A stretch of 64,000 bases of DNA from UBA7328 sp965247965. Lineage in GTDB: Bacteria > Bacteroidota > Bacteroidia > Chitinophagales > Saprospiraceae. Positions 31,398 to 39,514 of the stretch are shown in pieces. The stretch lies in NCBI GenBank assembly GCA_965247965.1, contig OZ252053.1, positions 5,456,001 to 5,520,000 on the forward strand. Direction: 5' to 3'. The position numbers and the translations under genes are program-made. Each line of letters begins with the position of its first letter. The stretch's first letter is position 1. Under the pieces are notes generated by a model that did not search any database, was not told the origin of the DNA, and saw only the letters and a program-made list of their open reading frames with translations.

Positions 31398-32263
31398 TGA
31401 TCATCGGCATTGTCGGATTGGGTTTGATAGGCGGATCGATCGCACGAGACTTGAAAAAATTGGGTCATCCTATTATTGGTATCGATCAAGACAACGATCA
31501 CATCGAAATGGCCAAAGAAATCGGCTTCATCGACAGTAGCTCATCTCTTGAAGAAGCAATGCGAAGTGCAGAAGTTATATTTCTTGCAGTACCAGTAGAT
31601 GCTATAGAAAAGCTGACCATCCGATCACTCGATTTGGCCAGGTGGAATTCTATAATAATCGATGTTGGTTCTACTAAAAATTCTCTATGCGAGTTGATCA
31701 GAGATCATAAAAAAAGGGGTAGATTCGTAGCTGCTCACCCATTAGCTGGTACGGAGTTTTCTGGCCCGGCTGCTGCTCTTGAAGGTCTTTTCAAGGGAAA
31801 GAAAAACATCATCTGCGAAGAAGAATTGGTCGACGAACATGCATTAGATACGGCGATAGACCTTTTTAACCAACTCGAAATGCACACCTTGTTCATGGAT
31901 CCAGCTGAACACGATAAGCACATGGCTTATGTGTCGCATTTGTCACATGTGAGCTCCTTTATGCTCGGTATGACCGTACTGGATATTGAAAAAGATGTGA
32001 AGCAGATCACCAATTTGGCAAGCACAGGATTTGAATCCACTGTTCGTTTGGCCAAAAGTTCACCCGAGACGTGGACGTCTATTTTCGTGAATAATTCGGA
32101 AGATCTGTCCACTGCGTTGGGCGCTTATATTGATTATTTAAAGGATTTCAAACAGAAGCTGGATAAAAAGGACAGGAAGGGAATAAAAAAATACTTAATC
32201 AGTGCCAATAAAATCAAAAGGGCGCTAAAAGGTATGAAGCATAATATTTTAAAACTAAGCTAA
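31394..32263 (+). CDS. tyrA: Prephenate dehydrogenase
   Basis: Oxidatively decarboxylates prephenate to 4-hydroxyphenylpyruvate, towards tyrosine. 289 residues: Rossmann motif IGIVGLGLIGGSIARDLKKLG (about 3-23), DVGSTKNSLCELIRDH (about 91-106), AAHPLAGTEFSGP (about 112-124), then the helical dimerisation domain with HMAYVSHLSHVSSFML (about 176-191), whose histidine is catalytic. There is no ACT domain. ATG overlaps the aminotransferase stop (ATGATG region, 4 bases). Third gene of the operon. Confidence 0.93.
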   Translation: MMIIGIVGLGLIGGSIARDLKKLGHPIIGIDQDNDHIEMAKEIGFIDSSSSLEEAMRSAEVIFLAVPVDAIEKLTIRSLDLARWNSIIIDVGSTKNSLCELIRDHKKRGRFVAAHPLAGTEFSGPAAALEGLFKGKKNIICEEELVDEHALDTAIDLFNQLEMHTLFMDPAEHDKHMAYVSHLSHVSSFMLGMTVLDIEKDVKQITNLASTGFESTVRLAKSSPETWTSIFVNNSEDLSTALGAYIDYLKDFKQKLDKKDRKGIKKYLISANKIKRALKGMKHNILKLS

Positions 32264-32273
32264 AAAGTTGATT

Positions 32274-33365
32274 ATGGGTGCCGTAATGGAAAAAGCCACC
32301 GCAAGAAGAAATTGGTTCAGAACAAAAGATGTGCCCACGGTTATTGCCGGACCGTGCTCGGTGGAATCCGAAGAGCAACTTCTCGAAACTGCTAAAGGAT
32401 TAGCCGCTACAAAAAAAGTAGACATCATCAGAGGAGGCGTCTGGAAACCTCGTACCAGACCGGGTACATTCGAAGGAATTGGCGTAAAAGGGCTTCCCTG
32501 GATGAAAAGAGTAAAAGCTGAGACCGGGTTGCCGGTGACCGTGGAAGCGGCCAAAGCAGGACATGCGGAAATGTGCCTCGAATTTGATATCGATATTATC
32601 TGGATTGGTGCTCGTACAACTGTCAATCCTTTTGCAGTACAGGAGCTAGCCGAGGCATTAAGAGGAACAGACATCCCCGTTTTGGTAAAAAATCCTATCC
32701 ATCCTGATCTTAGTCTATGGATGGGTGCCGTAGAGAGATTCGAAAGAGTGGGTATCAAAGATTTAGGTGTGATCCACCGAGGTTTTTCAAACGCCGGAGA
32801 AAAGACGTACCGCAACCGCCCGATGTGGCAATTAGCCATAGAGTTTATGTCCAAAAGACCAGAACTACCGATGATTTGCGATCCGTCTCATATTTGCGGA
32901 CGAAGGGATCTTTTGGCAGACATATCGCAAAAAGCGGTAGATTTGAATTATGACGGATTGATGATAGAATCTCATCGAGATCCCGATAATGCGTGGTCGG
33001 ATGCAAAGCAACAAATTACTCCAAAAGTATTCGGAGAAATGATAACCTCATTAAAAGCAAGATTCATCAAAGAAAATGACCCTGAAGCTCAAAATTCGTT
33101 GGAATATTTTAGAGCTGAATTAAGCGAAATCGATACCGATATCCTCAATCTTCTTGCAGAACGTATGGATATAGCGCGCAAAATCGGATTGTATAAGAAG
33201 GAGAGGGATATGACGATCCTTCAGCCGAAAAGGTGGGAAGATCTGACGACACATGCATTGAAAAAGGGTCAAAATGATGGCCTGAGCGCTGAGTTTATAA
33301 TCAAATTTTTACAGGCGGTACACGATGAGAGTATTGATCAACAGGAGAAAGTGATGCGGGGTTAA
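32274..33365 (+). CDS. aroF: DAHP synthase fused to chorismate mutase
   Basis: About 363 residues. Residues about 1-260: KDOP/DAHP-synthase barrel of the AroA-beta type with VIAGPCSVESEEQLLETA (about 24-41), RGGVWKPRTRPGTFEGIG, TVEAAKAGHAEM, WIGARTTVNPF, VKNPIHPDLSLWMGAVER, VIHRGFS and CDPSHICGRRD. Residues about 270-360: AroQ chorismate mutase with FRAELSEIDTDILNLLAERMDIARKIGLYKKERDMTILQPKRW. The fusion makes both the first step of the shikimate pathway and prephenate, and allows chorismate/prephenate control of the synthase. Start taken as the ATG at 32274; a TTG at 32268 in frame is possible. Confidence 0.92.
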   Translation: MGAVMEKATARRNWFRTKDVPTVIAGPCSVESEEQLLETAKGLAATKKVDIIRGGVWKPRTRPGTFEGIGVKGLPWMKRVKAETGLPVTVEAAKAGHAEMCLEFDIDIIWIGARTTVNPFAVQELAEALRGTDIPVLVKNPIHPDLSLWMGAVERFERVGIKDLGVIHRGFSNAGEKTYRNRPMWQLAIEFMSKRPELPMICDPSHICGRRDLLADISQKAVDLNYDGLMIESHRDPDNAWSDAKQQITPKVFGEMITSLKARFIKENDPEAQNSLEYFRAELSEIDTDILNLLAERMDIARKIGLYKKERDMTILQPKRWEDLTTHALKKGQNDGLSAEFIIKFLQAVHDESIDQQEKVMRG

Positions 33366-33383
33366 TGGAGTAGATGTCCTGGT

Positions 33384-33698
33384 TTATTTCGATACTTGTC
33401 TAAGCAACCTGTCAAACTCATGTGGATTTCGCCGGGTATCCCAAACCGTCAGGATTTGAATTTCAGTATCTGTAATGCGATAAACTAACCAATAATCTCT
33501 AACCAATTTTAATCTTACATTTTCAAAATTGGTCATTTTGCCCAGATACGGGTGGTGGTGTACGATTTCTGCAGCTTCGTCGAACAAGCGATTCAATTTT
33601 CTTGAATACTGTTTCGATTTATTCCGCTTGTTCCAATATTTGAAGATTTTCTTCTTATGCTTCTCAGATCGATCCGACCAAATCAATCCTTTAACCAC
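33384..33698 (-). CDS. RelE/ParE superfamily toxin
   Basis: 104 residues with the ParE/RelE pattern: LIWSDRSEKHKKKIFKYWNKRNKSKQYSRKLNRLFDEAAEIVHHHPYLGKM (about 5-55, two helices) and ENVRLKLVRDYWLVYRITDTEIQILTVWDTRRNP (about 59-92), the beta-sheet with the usual Y-R-I and W-D-x-R-R end. This family either cleaves mRNA on the ribosome or poisons gyrase. The antitoxin gene overlaps it upstream by 16 bases, so the pair is one unit. WDTRRNP favours the YoeB/RelE side, but this is not secure. Confidence 0.85.
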   Translation of the reverse strand: MVKGLIWSDRSEKHKKKIFKYWNKRNKSKQYSRKLNRLFDEAAEIVHHHPYLGKMTNFENVRLKLVRDYWLVYRITDTEIQILTVWDTRRNPHEFDRLLRQVSK

Positions 33699-33919
33699 CC
33701 CTCCATTTCATTTTGGTGATCCTCATGTGTTTTGAACTTACCGCTTTCCACTTCTTCAATGGCAAGTTCGATTTCTCTGATTTGTGCGGCAGTTAGCTTA
33801 ACTACCTCCGCATCTATGGTATTCATATCTATTAACTTACTCATTTCTAATAAAAGGGATGGATCATTGGTTTGATTAATGGCATCGATCAAATTAGTTT
33901 TTATGGCTTTCGTATTCAT
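33683..33919 (-). CDS. Antitoxin partner of the RelE/ParE-like toxin
   Basis: 78 residues from ATG at 33919 (MNTKAIKTNLIDAINQTNDPSLLLEMSKLI), 10 codons inside the longest frame. The N-terminal helices match small antitoxins of this phylum, and the acidic end EEVESGKFKTHEDHQNEMEGWLKD is the toxin-wrapping segment. It lies first and overlaps the toxin by 16 bases, the usual order. It has no classical DNA-binding domain that I can name, so autoregulation is open. Confidence 0.8.
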   Translation of the reverse strand: MNTKAIKTNLIDAINQTNDPSLLLEMSKLIDMNTIDAEVVKLTAAQIREIELAIEEVESGKFKTHEDHQNEMEGWLKD

Positions 33920-34016
33920 TTTATCAAATTTACATATTTTATCACCCAATGACTAGACCCAGAACTCTTTAAGCGAATACGTCGTTATAGTTACCCGAAA
34001 AAAGTAGGAGCAAGCA

Positions 34017-34751
34017 ATGAAACAAACATCAACCTCACCCACCCACCCCCAAAAACCCTTAGGCCAAAAAGCCTATGGCCACATCCCACATTTTAGAGGA
34101 AGCCGAATGACTCCTGCCGACAAACATTGCGACCCCGGCCAACAAGACATAATGACCAAAAAGGCAAGAGACCGAAAAGACCTCATCATCGTGCAGGAAA
34201 AACTCGACGGTTCCAATTGCTCTGTAGCAAAAGTCAATGGAAGAATTATTGCCTTGGGCCGCGCGGGATATTTAGCGCATACGTCCAATTATGAGCAACA
34301 TCGATTGTTCTCCAAATGGGTGGCGAAACAGGAAAATCGATTTGATCAATTGCTGAATGAAGGGGAGCGCTTAGTCGGAGAATGGTTGATTCAGGCTCAT
34401 GGGACGAGGTATGATTTGCCGCATGAGCCTTTTGTTCCTTTTGATATTATGAGCTTACACGAACGAACTCGATACCACGATTTTCTCATACGTGTACTTC
34501 CGCTTGAATTTACAGTACCAAAACTAATCCACATAGGACAACCTTTCAAACTCGAACAGGCCATAAAAGCCATTAAAACGAGCGGCCACGGAGCTATAGA
34601 CGAAACCGAAGGCGTTGTATATAGGTGTGAACGCGAAGGAAGAGTCGATTTCCTTTGCAAATGGGTACGGCCTGATAAAGTGGATGGTAAATTTTTGCCT
34701 GAACTCAATGGAGGCGAAGCTGTTTGGAATTTTCCGCCTTCGAGTATTTGA
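34017..34751 (+). CDS. RNA ligase family protein (T4 Rnl2-like)
   Basis: 244 residues of the nucleotidyltransferase superfamily. LIIVQEKLDGSNCSVAKVNGRIIALGRAGYL (about 56-86) holds motif I K-L-D-G with the adenylated lysine at about 62 and a motif Ia-like R. GERLVGEWLIQAHGTRY (about 117-133) is motif III-like. EGVVYRCEREG (about 201-211) is motif IV, and DFLCKWVRPDK (about 214-224) motif V. The C-terminus ends soon after motif V, so there is no large appended domain. It should seal nicks in RNA or RNA-DNA duplexes. Stand-alone, with no polynucleotide kinase or RtcB gene beside it, but directly beside a toxin-antitoxin pair. Confidence 0.82.
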   Translation: MKQTSTSPTHPQKPLGQKAYGHIPHFRGSRMTPADKHCDPGQQDIMTKKARDRKDLIIVQEKLDGSNCSVAKVNGRIIALGRAGYLAHTSNYEQHRLFSKWVAKQENRFDQLLNEGERLVGEWLIQAHGTRYDLPHEPFVPFDIMSLHERTRYHDFLIRVLPLEFTVPKLIHIGQPFKLEQAIKAIKTSGHGAIDETEGVVYRCEREGRVDFLCKWVRPDKVDGKFLPELNGGEAVWNFPPSSI

Positions 34752-34919
34752 AATGAAAATCTGTCAGTTGCCGCTGAAATAAGCAGCGATATATTGTTTT
34801 TGCGCCGTCTCTATGAATATGAAACCAACAGGTTACAATACTCAAAAATAACCTTTCGATTTTACCAGTAGCAAAAAAATCACGGGTTACATCTGAGGGC
34901 TGCCTTCGGCAGGAGTTTA

Positions 34920-35000
34920 AGCCACAGACCCGCCTGCCGGACGGGCGGGTTTCACAGATAAATACAGATTAATTGCCTTCGGCAATAATCTGTGCAATTC
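34920..35000. repeat. Nested palindromic repeats in the 34752-35183 gap
   Basis: A CCACAGA...TCACAGAT...AATCTGTG repeat (a close relative is near 11592-11624) contains two inner palindromes: ACCCGCC/GGCGGGT (34928-34950) and ATTGCC-TTC-GGCAAT (34972-34986). Further repeats in this gap are a GGCATGCC-like hairpin near 35106-35122 and CCTGCCTG...GACAGGC near 35036-35063. No gene is seen in the 431 bases. Confidence 0.6.
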
Positions 35001-35183
35001 TCCGACGAAAAAATGTCGGGATAGGCGTGTAATCCCTGCCTGCATTGCCATTTCGACAGGCAAGCGTGGCCAAATTAGAAATCATTATCGCAACTTTATG
35101 CGAAAGGCATGCCTTTGGCATTTTTTCATTGTTACTTAGCTCGCCCAATTAACCAATAACCTAATTAACTGGTCAACCAAAAA

Positions 35184-35630
35184 CTACAATGGCGGTATCC
35201 TCAATATTTGCCCGGGATAGATCTCATTTGGATCCTTGAGCATTGGTTTATTGGCCTCGAATATTGCCGGATATTTCATAGCATCGCCGTAGACGTCCCT
35301 TGCTATCTTAGAAAGTGTATCGCCACTTTTAACCTCGTGAAAAGTGGATTCGGGTTCCGGATTTCTGACCACAATATTGTCCGCCACAGCACCTACTCCT
35401 TCTACATTGCCAAGAGCCAAAATGACCTTTTCGCGATCGGCATTAGTATCCGTTGCTCCATCTACAATAACCTGCTGAGCAAGGTCAATTTTTAGACCAT
35501 CTACAGGTATGCCCAATTGCGTGACAGCACTTGTCAAAGCGGCTATTTTGGCCTCTTCTTCTGTCGGTTTTGGAGCCTTCTTACCAAATACTTTTTTTCC
35601 GGCTCCTTTAATGAAAGAGAATAATCCCAT
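35184..35630 (-). CDS. kbp: BON-LysM protein, Kbp/YgaU-like
   Basis: 148 residues, almost the length of Escherichia coli Kbp (YgaU, 149), which binds potassium in the cytosol. After a basic N-terminus (MGLFSFIKGAGKKVFGKK) a BON domain spans about 25-88 (GIPVDGLKIDLAQQVIVDGATDTNADREKVILALGNVEGVGAVADNIVV), and a LysM domain follows at about 97-147 (FHEVKSGDTLSKIARDVYGDAMKYPAIFEANKPMLKDPNEIYPGQILRIP). No signal peptide, which fits a cytosolic role despite LysM. Confidence 0.88.
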   Translation of the reverse strand: MGLFSFIKGAGKKVFGKKAPKPTEEEAKIAALTSAVTQLGIPVDGLKIDLAQQVIVDGATDTNADREKVILALGNVEGVGAVADNIVVRNPEPESTFHEVKSGDTLSKIARDVYGDAMKYPAIFEANKPMLKDPNEIYPGQILRIPPL

Positions 35631-35696
35631 CTGATTATGTTTTAATTTCAGCGTTAATAAAAATTGTTTGCAATAATAAAAAAGAAATAATTTTCA

Positions 35697-36809
35697 ATGT
35701 CGAGCGATAAGATAAAAAAAATAGAAATAATACCTATCCAAATGGAGCTCAACGAACCATTTGTCATATCAAAAGGCCCGCTGACCCATGCCAGCATTAC
35801 CGTGATAAAGATATTCACTGATGAAATATATGGCATAGGAGAATGCTGTCCCTATCGAACAATTCATGGAGAGACGCAGGAGGGTACGGTGGCCGCTGCA
35901 CAAAAGATAGCCGCTGCACTAATGAATGAAAATGTGACTGAAATTCACAAGTTGATAGCTGTCATGAACAGATGCATCGCGGGCAATGCTTCGATAAAAG
36001 GTGCATTCGATATGGCCTTATACGACCTCAACGCCAAATTGGTGGGCCTTCCGTTGTACAAATACCTGCATGGTCGTGCTGACAAAGTTATTTATACGGA
36101 TATGACTGTGAGCCTGCTGGAAAAGGATAAAATGGTCGAAAAAGCTTTGAAATTCCAGAAAGACGGATTCCCTGTGTTAAAAATTAAATTAGGTGATCGC
36201 CCATCAACGAAGGATGTCGAGCGCATGAGCGCAATCAGGACTGCTGTCGGCAACGAATTACCGCTACGTATCGACGCTAATCAAGGCTGGAATTACCTCG
36301 AAGCGCGCCGTGCATTAAATGCCATGGCAGAAATGAGAATTGAATATTGCGAAGCGCCGATTCCGGCTGGTAATTTCATAGACTTACAAAAACTTCGCGA
36401 CGAAAGTCCAATACCTATCATGGGTGATGAATCGGTATTTACACACCGGGATGCTTATAGAATGCTTGTTACGGGCTGTATCGATTTGATCAATATTAAA
36501 CTTGGAAAATCGGGTGGAATATGTAATGCCATGAAAATAGCGGGTATTGCCGAAGCTGCTGGCGTATACTGTCAGGTAGGTTCATTCTCCGAATCGCGAT
36601 TGGGCATCTCCGCATTAGTTCATTTCAGTAGAGTATGGGACAATATAATCTACTTCGATTTGGATAGTCCGCTTATGCATTCGCACGATCCAGTGATTGG
36701 TGGAATGGTTTATCATAAAGATTGGAGCATTACTGTGAGTGATGAACCGGGCATTGGTGCTGATTTTGATATAGACTTTTTGAAGGAGTTTTCTGTGATT
36801 GAAGTTTAG
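35697..36809 (+). CDS. Enolase-superfamily dipeptide epimerase (MLE subgroup)
   Basis: 370 residues. N-terminal capping domain (about 1-125), then the barrel. VLKIKLGD (about 162-169) is the K-x-K motif of the muconate-lactonising/dipeptide epimerase subgroup. Metal ligands are Asp in RIDANQGW (about 193-200), Glu in YCEAPIPA (about 219-226) and Asp in IMGDES (about 243-248). NIKLGKSGG (about 267-275) supplies the opposite lysine. This set is that of L-Ala-D/L-Glu epimerases and N-acylamino-acid racemases. A murein-peptide recycling role is plausible, and anmK, another recycling gene, is in the window, but substrates differ widely in this family. Confidence 0.83.
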   Translation: MSSDKIKKIEIIPIQMELNEPFVISKGPLTHASITVIKIFTDEIYGIGECCPYRTIHGETQEGTVAAAQKIAAALMNENVTEIHKLIAVMNRCIAGNASIKGAFDMALYDLNAKLVGLPLYKYLHGRADKVIYTDMTVSLLEKDKMVEKALKFQKDGFPVLKIKLGDRPSTKDVERMSAIRTAVGNELPLRIDANQGWNYLEARRALNAMAEMRIEYCEAPIPAGNFIDLQKLRDESPIPIMGDESVFTHRDAYRMLVTGCIDLINIKLGKSGGICNAMKIAGIAEAAGVYCQVGSFSESRLGISALVHFSRVWDNIIYFDLDSPLMHSHDPVIGGMVYHKDWSITVSDEPGIGADFDIDFLKEFSVIEV

Positions 36810-36898
36810 GAAAAAGTTGAGCCTCACTTTTACTTCTTTGGACGCCTTCGTCAAGTTAAACATCGTGAACAATCTTAACCGAAAGTGTGGCGCAACTG

Positions 36899-37999
36899 CT
36901 ACTTTATTTTCACATGACCGTATTTTGCTTTGACTATGATGCGACTATTACTACCTCCGTTTTTTGACGCTTTGACCCATTTTTCACTTCCATCCTCTTT
37001 GTACTCTGTATAGTGCGGCACTTTCAAATCAGCATATTCGGTTTCTATATCATAACTAAAGGCTGCATCCTCCTGGCTGTCAATGCGTATGCCTGTATAT
37101 TTCGATGTAATATCAATTTCCTGGAAGCCTGACGATAAGTCATTGATCTTCAAAGATCCGTATTGTGTGTCAAATTCTCCATTGCTCCGGATGTCTTCGA
37201 TTTCTACATTGGTATATTTGGTCTGTACTCTTATATCGTTTACATTTTCGATTCTGATCTTGTCGTATTTTCCTTCGTTTCTGAATACGGTAAGGTCGCC
37301 TAGCCTGTAAGTGTCGTATTTCGACTTTGATCTGATCTCTTTCGCCTCGTCGATCTCGAGAGACGAATATTTGCTTTCTACTTCTATATTTTGAGCTTTT
37401 TCTATAACCATTTTTCCATATTGGATACTAAGGTTCGCGTTTTGCGTGTGAGCGGCTTCTCCATTCCCATAACCCAATTCTACATCCAGATCGTGAACGG
37501 TACCAATCGCGAAATTGCCGTATTTGAGTTCTATTCCCATTTTATTATCCATATCCTCCGTGTGAATATGGCCATACTTATTCTTTAGTACTAGGTAGAG
37601 GTGCTGTGGAGCGTTGACATAGTAGTTAATTTCATAACTGTTGTTTTTGCCCCAGTTTTTTACTTTCTTCCAAAACTTGTTCATGCCCTCTAATGAAGTT
37701 TCCGCTTTGACATAATCTCTTGTATCGTAAAAGTCGATATCTATGGCATCGAAAATTTCATTTGCCCTTTCCTCATTTTTTGCTTCTACTATTATTTCCA
37801 CTTTGAAGGTGACTTCATTGCCGTCAACGGGACGGACGTCAATATTGCCGTACTTGTTGATGATTTCCACCTTTCCGCCATCGGAAATGTTGAAGCTTTT
37901 ATTGATTTCCTTGGTGTACTCTTTTGCAGCAAATAGGGACATTGCCGAGGCCATGAAAATGGCTAAGAGGATCGTCTTAAATATTGTATTCTTTTTCAT
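36899..37999 (-). CDS. Exported DUF4097-like beta-helix protein
   Basis: 366 residues with a signal peptide (MKKNTIFKTILLAIFMASAMSLFAA). The rest is a series of about 20-residue strands of the type 'ynGkieienkYGnidv': VEIINKYGNIDVRP, LKNKYGHIHTEDMDNK, IELKYGNFAIGTV, LSIQYGKMVIEKAQNIEV, ESKYSSLEIDEA, RVQTKYTNVEIED, DTQYGSLKIND, ending AKYGHVKIK. At least ten repeats centre on K-Y-G/S. The pattern matches DUF4097/putative adhesin domains, a right-handed beta-helix. It lies downstream of an ECF sigma and its anti-sigma gene, as is common in this phylum, so it is likely in that regulon. Confidence 0.8.
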   Translation of the reverse strand: MKKNTIFKTILLAIFMASAMSLFAAKEYTKEINKSFNISDGGKVEIINKYGNIDVRPVDGNEVTFKVEIIVEAKNEERANEIFDAIDIDFYDTRDYVKAETSLEGMNKFWKKVKNWGKNNSYEINYYVNAPQHLYLVLKNKYGHIHTEDMDNKMGIELKYGNFAIGTVHDLDVELGYGNGEAAHTQNANLSIQYGKMVIEKAQNIEVESKYSSLEIDEAKEIRSKSKYDTYRLGDLTVFRNEGKYDKIRIENVNDIRVQTKYTNVEIEDIRSNGEFDTQYGSLKINDLSSGFQEIDITSKYTGIRIDSQEDAAFSYDIETEYADLKVPHYTEYKEDGSEKWVKASKNGGSNSRIIVKAKYGHVKIK

Positions 38000-38048
38000 A
38001 ATTAGTTTAATTTGATACCCTTTGGGTATTTTAACCAGAGGCTACTCA

Positions 38049-38077
38049 GCGCTCCGTCGCTGAAGCTTTGGAGCGCC
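38049..38077 (-). repeat. Dispersed palindromic repeat, inverted partial copy
   Basis: GCGCTCCGTCGCTGAAGC and then TTTGGAGCGCC: the inverse of the repeat at 11940-11984 and 58179-58244, sharing the CGCTCC/GGAGCG stem and AGCTTCAGCGACGG. A CCTGCC...GGCGG palindromic segment follows to about 38102. It fills the gap between the DUF4097 gene and the anti-sigma gene. Confidence 0.65.
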
Positions 38078-38166
38078 GCGCCTGCCAAAGTACTTTGTAC
38101 GGCGGACACGGTAAGAGACCTTTCGCTGAATTTATTTTAATGACATTTTTTGCAAATTATTGATTT

Positions 38167-38709
38167 TCAATATATTGCCCTCTCTGTATTTTGATTTCTT
38201 GTTTGAGAGTGATATTGTTCATAATTTTCCAAAATTCGTTCGATGATAAACAATTTTGTGTGATAACTTTCGAATAAAGCCTTTAAGGCCAATTCCTCAC
38301 TCCCTTCCGGGATATCACCTAGTTCTTCTTTAATTTCCGCGATGCTTTTTTCGATTTCCTGTAGATCCGGATTCTCCAGGATATTTATATCATTGCCTAC
38401 GTTCTTGATCATTTTTCCCACCTCCAATTCATAATAATGCTCCATGCTTTCCAATTCGGCAAAAAGGAAGTTTTTCTCCACCGAAGCTTTTGGTTTTAAA
38501 ATAATGAACAGGACGAGTGCGGCAGAAACAGCAATGACTACCAACCCTGTAAGCAAATTCTTAATCCATGATGATCCTTTCCTATACCCACCCTCTGATC
38601 GATCGAGGTCTTTTTCAATGTCCGACCAAATCTTTAAGCTCGGATAGGCGTCGTTGAAAGCATTTCGATTCTTATGAATAAATTCTTCTAATTTGTCGTG
38701 TGGTTTCAT
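38167..38709 (-). CDS. Putative anti-sigma factor, membrane-anchored
   Basis: 180 residues. A cytosolic N-terminal part (MKPHDKLEEFIHKNRNAFNDAYPSLKIWSDIEKDL) resembles the helical sigma-binding segment of small Bacteroidota anti-sigma factors. One membrane helix follows at about 50-70 (NLLTGLVVIAVSAALVLFIIL). The outer part is helical and coiled-coil-like (ELESMEHYYELEVGKMIKNVGND, IERILENYEQYHSQTRNQN). No zinc HxxxCxxC motif is present. The assignment relies on its place directly after an ECF sigma gene and on its topology. Confidence 0.7.
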   Translation of the reverse strand: MKPHDKLEEFIHKNRNAFNDAYPSLKIWSDIEKDLDRSEGGYRKGSSWIKNLLTGLVVIAVSAALVLFIILKPKASVEKNFLFAELESMEHYYELEVGKMIKNVGNDINILENPDLQEIEKSIAEIKEELGDIPEGSEELALKALFESYHTKLFIIERILENYEQYHSQTRNQNTERAIY

Positions 38710-38722
38710 TGTATGATTATTG

Positions 38723-38784
38723 TAGCGGCGACTTAAGTCGCCGTATCCATTTAACTGTCTTTTCGGCGAATGAATTCGCCGCTA
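38723..38784. repeat. Palindromic element between sigma and anti-sigma genes
   Basis: Outer arms TAGCGGCGA (38723-38731) and TCGCCGCTA (38776-38784) enclose two smaller palindromes: CGGCGACTTAAGTCGCCG, fully symmetrical, and CGGCGAA-TGAA-TTCGCCG. It fills nearly the whole gap between the two coding regions (38710-38786). Confidence 0.75.
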
Positions 38785-38786
38785 GA

Positions 38787-39335
38787 CTAGCATATTTGTG
38801 ACATTCTATTTTCCCCTTTTAAAGTTTCCCTCAGTTTCTTTTTAGCCCTACTGTACTGCGATTTTGAAGTAGAAGTCGTAATGCCCAGAAATTCAGCAAT
38901 CTCCTGGTGATCGCAACCTTCGATCGCGTACATCGAAAAAATAATTCGATACCCTTCCGGCAATTCCGCAATCGCTCTCTTGATCTTTTCTAAGCTATAG
39001 TGGCTTTCCCTCAGACCATCGTCTTCAACAATCACATTGTGATCGTCTATATCGTCAAAAAAAAGCCTATTCTTATTCAAATGGCTTATGGAAGTGTTAA
39101 TCACAATTCTCTTGAGCCAGGCTCCGAAAGTTGCCTCATATTTATACGAATCCAGATTTCCAAAAGCCTTTACAAACGAGTCTTGCAGGACGTCCTCCGC
39201 ATCTTCCACATTCTTCGTCATTCTCAGACTGACATTGTACATCGCTTTCGAGTACTGCTTGTACAGATCAAATTGTGCATTGCGATCATTTCGCTTGCAT
39301 CGCTCGATGGTTTCGTTTAGCTTTTTGCTATGCAC
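38787..39335 (-). CDS. ECF-type RNA polymerase sigma factor
   Basis: 182 residues. Region 2 is at about 20-90 (AQFDLYKQYSKAMYNVSLRMTKNVEDAEDVLQDSFVKAFGNLDSYKYEATFGAWLKRIVINTSISHLNK), with the D-A-E-D-V-L-Q-D and F-x-x-W-L-x-R-I signatures. Region 4 is at about 115-170 (IKRAIAELPEGYRIIFSMYAIEGCDHQEIAEFLGITTSTSKSQYSRAKKKLRETL). Followed on the same strand by the anti-sigma and DUF4097 genes, so it likely controls them and an unknown envelope regulon. Regions 2 and 4 are complete. Confidence 0.93.
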   Translation of the reverse strand: MHSKKLNETIERCKRNDRNAQFDLYKQYSKAMYNVSLRMTKNVEDAEDVLQDSFVKAFGNLDSYKYEATFGAWLKRIVINTSISHLNKNRLFFDDIDDHNVIVEDDGLRESHYSLEKIKRAIAELPEGYRIIFSMYAIEGCDHQEIAEFLGITTSTSKSQYSRAKKKLRETLKGENRMSQIC

Positions 39336-39514
39336 TATTTATCCGTTATTCCCGAAGTAAAGACGAGGGAAGTTACAATAGGTTGCATGGAGGAAGTGAA
39401 GGTTGGACGAGTTATTATTCCGTTGAATTGAGATGGATTCAGTGAATTATTGATTACTAAGCTGTTCCCTCTCGCTTTCCGTCTGCTCTCCACCACTGGT
39501 CGTTGGTCCTAACT

